Assembly: GCA_023441125.1 (NCBI GenBank)
Contig: JAEZQV010000403.1
Location: 1 to 8,649, forward strand
DNA length: 8,649 nt
Direction: 5' to 3'
Source: Bacillota bacterium
GTDB lineage: Bacteria > Bacillota_C > Negativicutes > Sporomusales > Sporomusaceae
The notes under the pieces are model-generated. The model saw nothing but the letters and a program-made list of their open reading frames with translations. It had not been told where the DNA came from and made no database searches. The position numbers and the translations under genes are program-made. Shown here piece after piece: positions 6,068 through 8,649 of this stretch (positions within the stretch are counted from its first letter, which is position 1; each line of letters begins with the position of its first letter).

Positions 6068-7054
6068 TTATCTACTCCCCCGGCTGCACCAGGGTTCTTC
6101 GGCCAGGTAATCTCCTTCGGAATAATAATAGGCCCGTGCGCGGCAGCCCCCGCACACGCTGTCAAAACCACAGGTGCCACAGCCTCCCTTAAGCGGTTGG
6201 TTGCGCAGTGCTTTAAACACCTGACTTTCCTGCCAGATTGCATCAAAAGCACTTTCCCTGACATTGCCAACTTTTAACGGCAGATACGGACACGGCTGAA
6301 CATCGCCGTTAGGCAAAATAACACAATAGGCGGTACCGGCCAGGCAGCCACGGGTATAACGCATAGGCACGCCGCGCTCTTTGGCAATCCGCATAAACTG
6401 CGGGGCGCAGGTTGGCTTTATTTCAATAGTGGTAGTGGCTTGCTTGTCAAGAATTCGTGTCAGCAAGGCTTCGTACTCGGCTGTTTTCAAAGTTGTTTCT
6501 TCAATATCTTTGCCTCTGCCGGCCGGCACCAGGAAAAAAATATGATGAGCCACAGCGCCAAGGTCCACGGCAAGATCAGTAATCCGGGTAATCTCTGTTT
6601 CATTCCAGTTGGTCACAGTCGTATGGATTTGAAAGGGCAAACCCGCTTCCCGGCAATTCCGGATACCGGTCATAGTCTGCTGCCATGCACCGGGCAGTCC
6701 CCGGAAAGTATCATGGCGCTCCGGATCACAGCTATCAACGCTGATGCCCGCGCACATCAGCCCGGCCCCTTTGAGCCTTGCGGGAACTTCCCCTGTAAGC
6801 ATAATTCCGTTGGTGCCAAGAACCGGCCGGAGGCCAACCGACGCCGCATAGGCAATAAGTTCACAGATGTCCGGCCGGAGCAATGGTTCGCCGCCGCTTA
6901 AGATCATAATTTTAAAGCCGGCTTTAGCTATTTCCCCCAGTAGCTTTTTTCCTTCTTCTGTACTTAACTCGTCTGACCGCTTTGCGCCTGCGTCACGGTA
7001 ACAATGAACACAGTTGATATTGCACTGCTGTGTAGTATTCCATGAAATTATCAT
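6068..7054 (-). CDS. nirJ2: Radical SAM/SPASM protein of the NirJ2 type, probable haem biosynthesis enzyme
   Basis: The 328-residue protein starts almost directly with the radical SAM motif CxxxCxxC (C11, C15, C18; CNINCVHC), which binds the 4Fe-4S cluster that cleaves S-adenosylmethionine. SGGEPLLRP follows as the usual SAM-binding stretch. A SPASM-like C-terminal cysteine cluster (C292, C295, C301, C304, C323) should hold one or more auxiliary clusters. The N-terminal MIISWNTT pattern and the pairing with nirJ1 match the NirJ2 family, found in anaerobes beside sirohaem-pathway genes. There the enzymes act on side chains of modified sirohaem on the way to haem; the exact step of NirJ2 is not something I can assign. 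It lies 4 bases after nirJ1, with AAGGAG (7062-7067) in the nirJ1 end. No signal or membrane segment is present, so it should be cytoplasmic. A peptide-modifying role is an alternative, but no precursor peptide is visible. Confidence 0.85.
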   Translation of the reverse strand: MIISWNTTQQCNINCVHCYRDAGAKRSDELSTEEGKKLLGEIAKAGFKIMILSGGEPLLRPDICELIAYAASVGLRPVLGTNGIMLTGEVPARLKGAGLMCAGISVDSCDPERHDTFRGLPGAWQQTMTGIRNCREAGLPFQIHTTVTNWNETEITRITDLAVDLGAVAHHIFFLVPAGRGKDIEETTLKTAEYEALLTRILDKQATTTIEIKPTCAPQFMRIAKERGVPMRYTRGCLAGTAYCVILPNGDVQPCPYLPLKVGNVRESAFDAIWQESQVFKALRNQPLKGGCGTCGFDSVCGGCRARAYYYSEGDYLAEEPWCSRGSR

Positions 7055-7058
7055 GCAG

Positions 7059-8231
7059 CTACTCCTTGTAATCTGTAAGATAGCAAGCCGGATCTTCGCC
7101 CCACATGTCGCCGGTAACAGCTTCCGCTCTTATCCGGCAGCCGCCGCAAAAATTCTTGTAGCGGCACTCGCCACAGCGGCCGGTCACATGCTTTTGCTTA
7201 TCCCGCAGCTTACACAAAAATTCATCCTGCGCATTTTGCCAGATCTGGCTAAGCGGCTGCCGGCGAACATTGCCCAAGGATTTGTGTCCCCAGAATTGAC
7301 AGGCATGGACCTCGCCCTGCGGATCGACATTGGCCATTTTCTGCCCGGCTGAGCAACCGCCGTGCATGGCTAACAGTTCTTTTATCTCGGCCACGCGCTC
7401 CGGCTGGGTGCGTTCGATATACTGCAAAATGTGGATGCCGTCGGCATGGTTATCGGTAGTGAGTATTTCAACTTCTACGCCGCGCTTGTTAAAATCCAGG
7501 GTTCGTTCAATCAGCAGCTCAATGGTTTGCCGTTTTTGTTCAGGAGTGGTATCGAGTTCAGCCATTTCCCGCCCTCTGCCGGCATAAACCAGGTGATACA
7601 TACAGAAACGGGGAATTTTCTCCCGCTCGACAATATCTAAAATATCCGGCAATGTATGATAGTTCAGTTTATTTACGGTAAAACGGATCCCGGTCTTGTT
7701 GCCGGCGGCAATGGAATTGCGAATACCGGCCAGAGTTTCCTGAAATGCGCCCTTTTTCCCCCGGAAATAGTCGTGTACTTCTTCGTTACCGTCAACACTG
7801 ACACCGACATATTGAAACCCGGTATCTTTAATGCGTTTTGCCATTTGCGGCGTAATCAGCGTGCCATTTGTCGATATTACCGGGCGAATTCCTTTGGCAA
7901 TAGTATAAGCACCCAATTCAAACAAATCTGGGCGAACAAGCGGTTCACCGCCGGAAAACAGAAGCACCGGCACTTTCATACCGGCCAAGTCATCGATGAA
8001 AGCCTTGGCTTCGGCAGTGGTGAATTCCCCGGCGTATTCACGGTCTTCGGCACAAATATAACAGTGACGACAATTAAGGTTACAGCGATTGGTCGAATTC
8101 CAGACAACAATGGGTGTTGCATCTGAGGAAAATTGAAGCATCTGTGGCGGCAAATGACGGGAGCTGCGGCCATATTTTACTATGTCCGACACCGTCGCCG
8201 TACCGCAAAGCAGTTTGGTGCAACCTATCAT
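7059..8231 (-). CDS. nirJ1: Radical SAM/SPASM protein of the NirJ1/AhbC type, probable didecarboxysirohaem deacetylase
   Basis: The 390-residue protein carries the radical SAM motif CNLNCRHC (C50, C54, C57), then SGGEPLVRP, and a SPASM-type cysteine set (C293, C311, C353, C356, C362, C365, C383) for auxiliary clusters. The N-terminal extension, beginning MIGCTKLLCG and holding YGR and LLQFS-like blocks, is typical of AhbC/NirJ1. In the sirohaem-dependent pathway AhbC turns 12,18-didecarboxysirohaem into Fe-coproporphyrin III by removing two acetate groups. Fe-coproporphyrin III is then decarboxylated to haem b. I infer that role because the neighbours are c-type cytochromes and no cd1 enzyme is present. 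It shares the WNxTxxCN block and C-terminal cysteine spacing with nirJ2, so the two are paralogues. GAAGGAG (8244-8250) precedes the ATG at 8231 by 12 bases. First gene of its pair. Confidence 0.87.
   Translation of the reverse strand: MIGCTKLLCGTATVSDIVKYGRSSRHLPPQMLQFSSDATPIVVWNSTNRCNLNCRHCYICAEDREYAGEFTTAEAKAFIDDLAGMKVPVLLFSGGEPLVRPDLFELGAYTIAKGIRPVISTNGTLITPQMAKRIKDTGFQYVGVSVDGNEEVHDYFRGKKGAFQETLAGIRNSIAAGNKTGIRFTVNKLNYHTLPDILDIVEREKIPRFCMYHLVYAGRGREMAELDTTPEQKRQTIELLIERTLDFNKRGVEVEILTTDNHADGIHILQYIERTQPERVAEIKELLAMHGGCSAGQKMANVDPQGEVHACQFWGHKSLGNVRRQPLSQIWQNAQDEFLCKLRDKQKHVTGRCGECRYKNFCGGCRIRAEAVTGDMWGEDPACYLTDYKE
7062..7067 (-). promoter_or_regulatory. Ribosome binding site of nirJ2 in the end of nirJ1
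   Basis: AAGGAG lies in the last codons of nirJ1, 7 bases before the nirJ2 ATG at 7054. It suggests coupled translation of the pair. Confidence 0.75.
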
Positions 8232-8243
8232 CTTTAATTATGT

Positions 8244-8250
8244 CTCCTTC
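8244..8250 (-). promoter_or_regulatory. Ribosome binding site of nirJ1
   Basis: GAAGGAG lies 12 bases before the ATG at 8231, a slightly long but workable gap. It is the only purine-rich site near that start. Confidence 0.65.
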
Positions 8251-8274
8251 GAATTCAAGTTTAATAATAAGTTC

Positions 8275-8319
8275 GACATATAACAAGCGGTTCCCTGCTG
8301 ACAAACAAACTTTCCTGCT
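8275..8319 (-). repeat. Two back-to-back imperfect direct repeats upstream of nirJ1
   Basis: On the minus strand the copy at 8319-8300 reads AGCAGGAAAGTTTGTTTGTC. The adjoining copy at 8299-8275 begins AGCAGGGAA and ends TTGTTATATGTC. Both share AGCAGG, a purine, AA, then TTGTT and a final TGTC, with a few extra bases in the second. They fill the gap between the nucleotidase stop and nirJ1, overlapping the likely promoter: TTGTT elements are followed by an AT-rich TTATTATTAAA at about 8258-8268. They could be a regulator binding pair. Promoter boxes are not clear enough to call separately. Confidence 0.5.
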
Positions 8320-8334
8320 TATCCAGCGAGCGGC

Positions 8335-8649
8335 TTACGCCGCAGGTTTTTCCCCCTCATTACCACCAGTGATCTCGTAAAGACGATTATCCGGAGTTAC
8401 CTCTAGCGTTTTGGCCGACTTTATCGCCTCAAGCAGACAGTCCCGGAGCGGTATCTGCGTATCTGTTACATGTTTTCCCTGACTAAACATGGTAAATCCG
8501 TCCCCGCCTTGCGCCATAAAATCATTGGTGACCACTCTGTATAGCTTCTTCGGGTTAAGTTTTGCGCCGTTAGCTAACGTCACTGCCGTAATTTTTTCCC
8601 CGGCAGGCAAGGCTTTATTATATTTCACCTTCAAACCGGAATACTGCAG
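8335..8649 (-). CDS. 5'-nucleotidase / UshA-family phosphoesterase, C-terminal part (N-terminus outside window)
   Basis: The open frame enters at the right edge (last complete codon 8649-8647) and ends with TAA at 8337-8335, leaving about 104 residues. They match the 5'-nucleotidase C-terminal domain, which binds the nucleotide base and sugar. The block TNDFMAQGGDGF is the family's characteristic N-x(n)-GGDGF signature, preceded by the LNPKKLYRVVT-type strand. The metal-dependent phosphoesterase domain would lie beyond the window. Relatives are secreted or wall- and membrane-bound enzymes that dephosphorylate nucleotides or open 2',3'-cyclic nucleotides; which substrate applies here cannot be told. 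The protein ends in a short hydrophilic tail (GGNEGEKPAA) with no sorting motif or membrane segment. A TTG at 8634 is internal, because the frame and homology continue upstream of it. It appears functionally unrelated to the respiratory genes. No terminator is evident after its stop, so read-through into nirJ1 is possible. Confidence 0.88.
   Translation of the reverse strand: MQYSGLKVKYNKALPAGEKITAVTLANGAKLNPKKLYRVVTNDFMAQGGDGFTMFSQGKHVTDTQIPLRDCLLEAIKSAKTLEVTPDNRLYEITGGNEGEKPAA

Noticed and set aside
6068..8231. Radical SAM pair as a peptide-modifying (RiPP) system
   Set aside because: No short precursor peptide, transporter or leader-binding domain is visible, and both proteins fit the NirJ1/NirJ2 pattern.

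Overview
The window is an anaerobic respiration locus, and every gene I can support lies on the minus strand. The gene content is a quinone-linked group 1 [NiFe]-hydrogenase, an NrfHA ammonifying nitrite reductase, and two radical SAM enzymes of the NirJ1/NirJ2 (Ahb-like) haem branch. With strong AGGAGG ribosome binding sites and non-ATG starts, this suggests an anaerobic Firmicutes bacterium. A member of the Negativicutes, such as the Sporomusa/Pelosinus group, is my best guess. The taxonomy is inference from gene content and style, not from a marker gene.

Layout in transcription order (right to left). At 8649-8335 is the C-terminal end of a 5'-nucleotidase/UshA-type phosphoesterase, cut by the window edge. 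After about 100 bases carrying a tandem imperfect repeat come nirJ1 (8231-7059) and nirJ2 (7054-6068), 4 bases apart and surely co-transcribed. A perfect 23-bp inverted repeat with a 3-base loop (6013-6061) sits just after nirJ2. Then come nrfH (5930-5457, TTG start) and nrfA (5467-4181, GTG start), which overlap by 11 bases. A rho-independent terminator (4147-4078) closes that unit. After an AT-rich leader follows a compact hydrogenase operon: small subunit (3941-2811), large subunit (2788-896) and di-haem cytochrome b (875-150). The last 149 bases hold no gene I recognise but contain several short stems.

How the parts fit. The hydrogenase oxidises H2 outside the cytoplasmic membrane and passes electrons through three FeS clusters and the cytochrome b to menaquinone. 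NrfH, a tetrahaem quinol dehydrogenase, takes electrons from menaquinol and feeds the pentahaem NrfA, which reduces nitrite to ammonium. Together they would form a complete H2:nitrite respiratory chain like the one known in Wolinella succinogenes. NrfHA needs nine c-type haems per NrfH/NrfA pair, so radical SAM enzymes of the sirohaem-dependent haem pathway just upstream make sense as a haem supply. That reading is inference. No cytochrome cd1 nitrite reductase (NirS) is present, so the inherited name 'haem d1 biosynthesis' is probably misleading here.

I see no mobile element, CRISPR array, tRNA or rRNA, and no clearly unprecedented system. The points most worth a second look are the long perfect hairpin between nirJ2 and nrfH, the gene partnership itself, the apparently membrane-anchored NrfA, and the unexplained structured stretch at the left edge.
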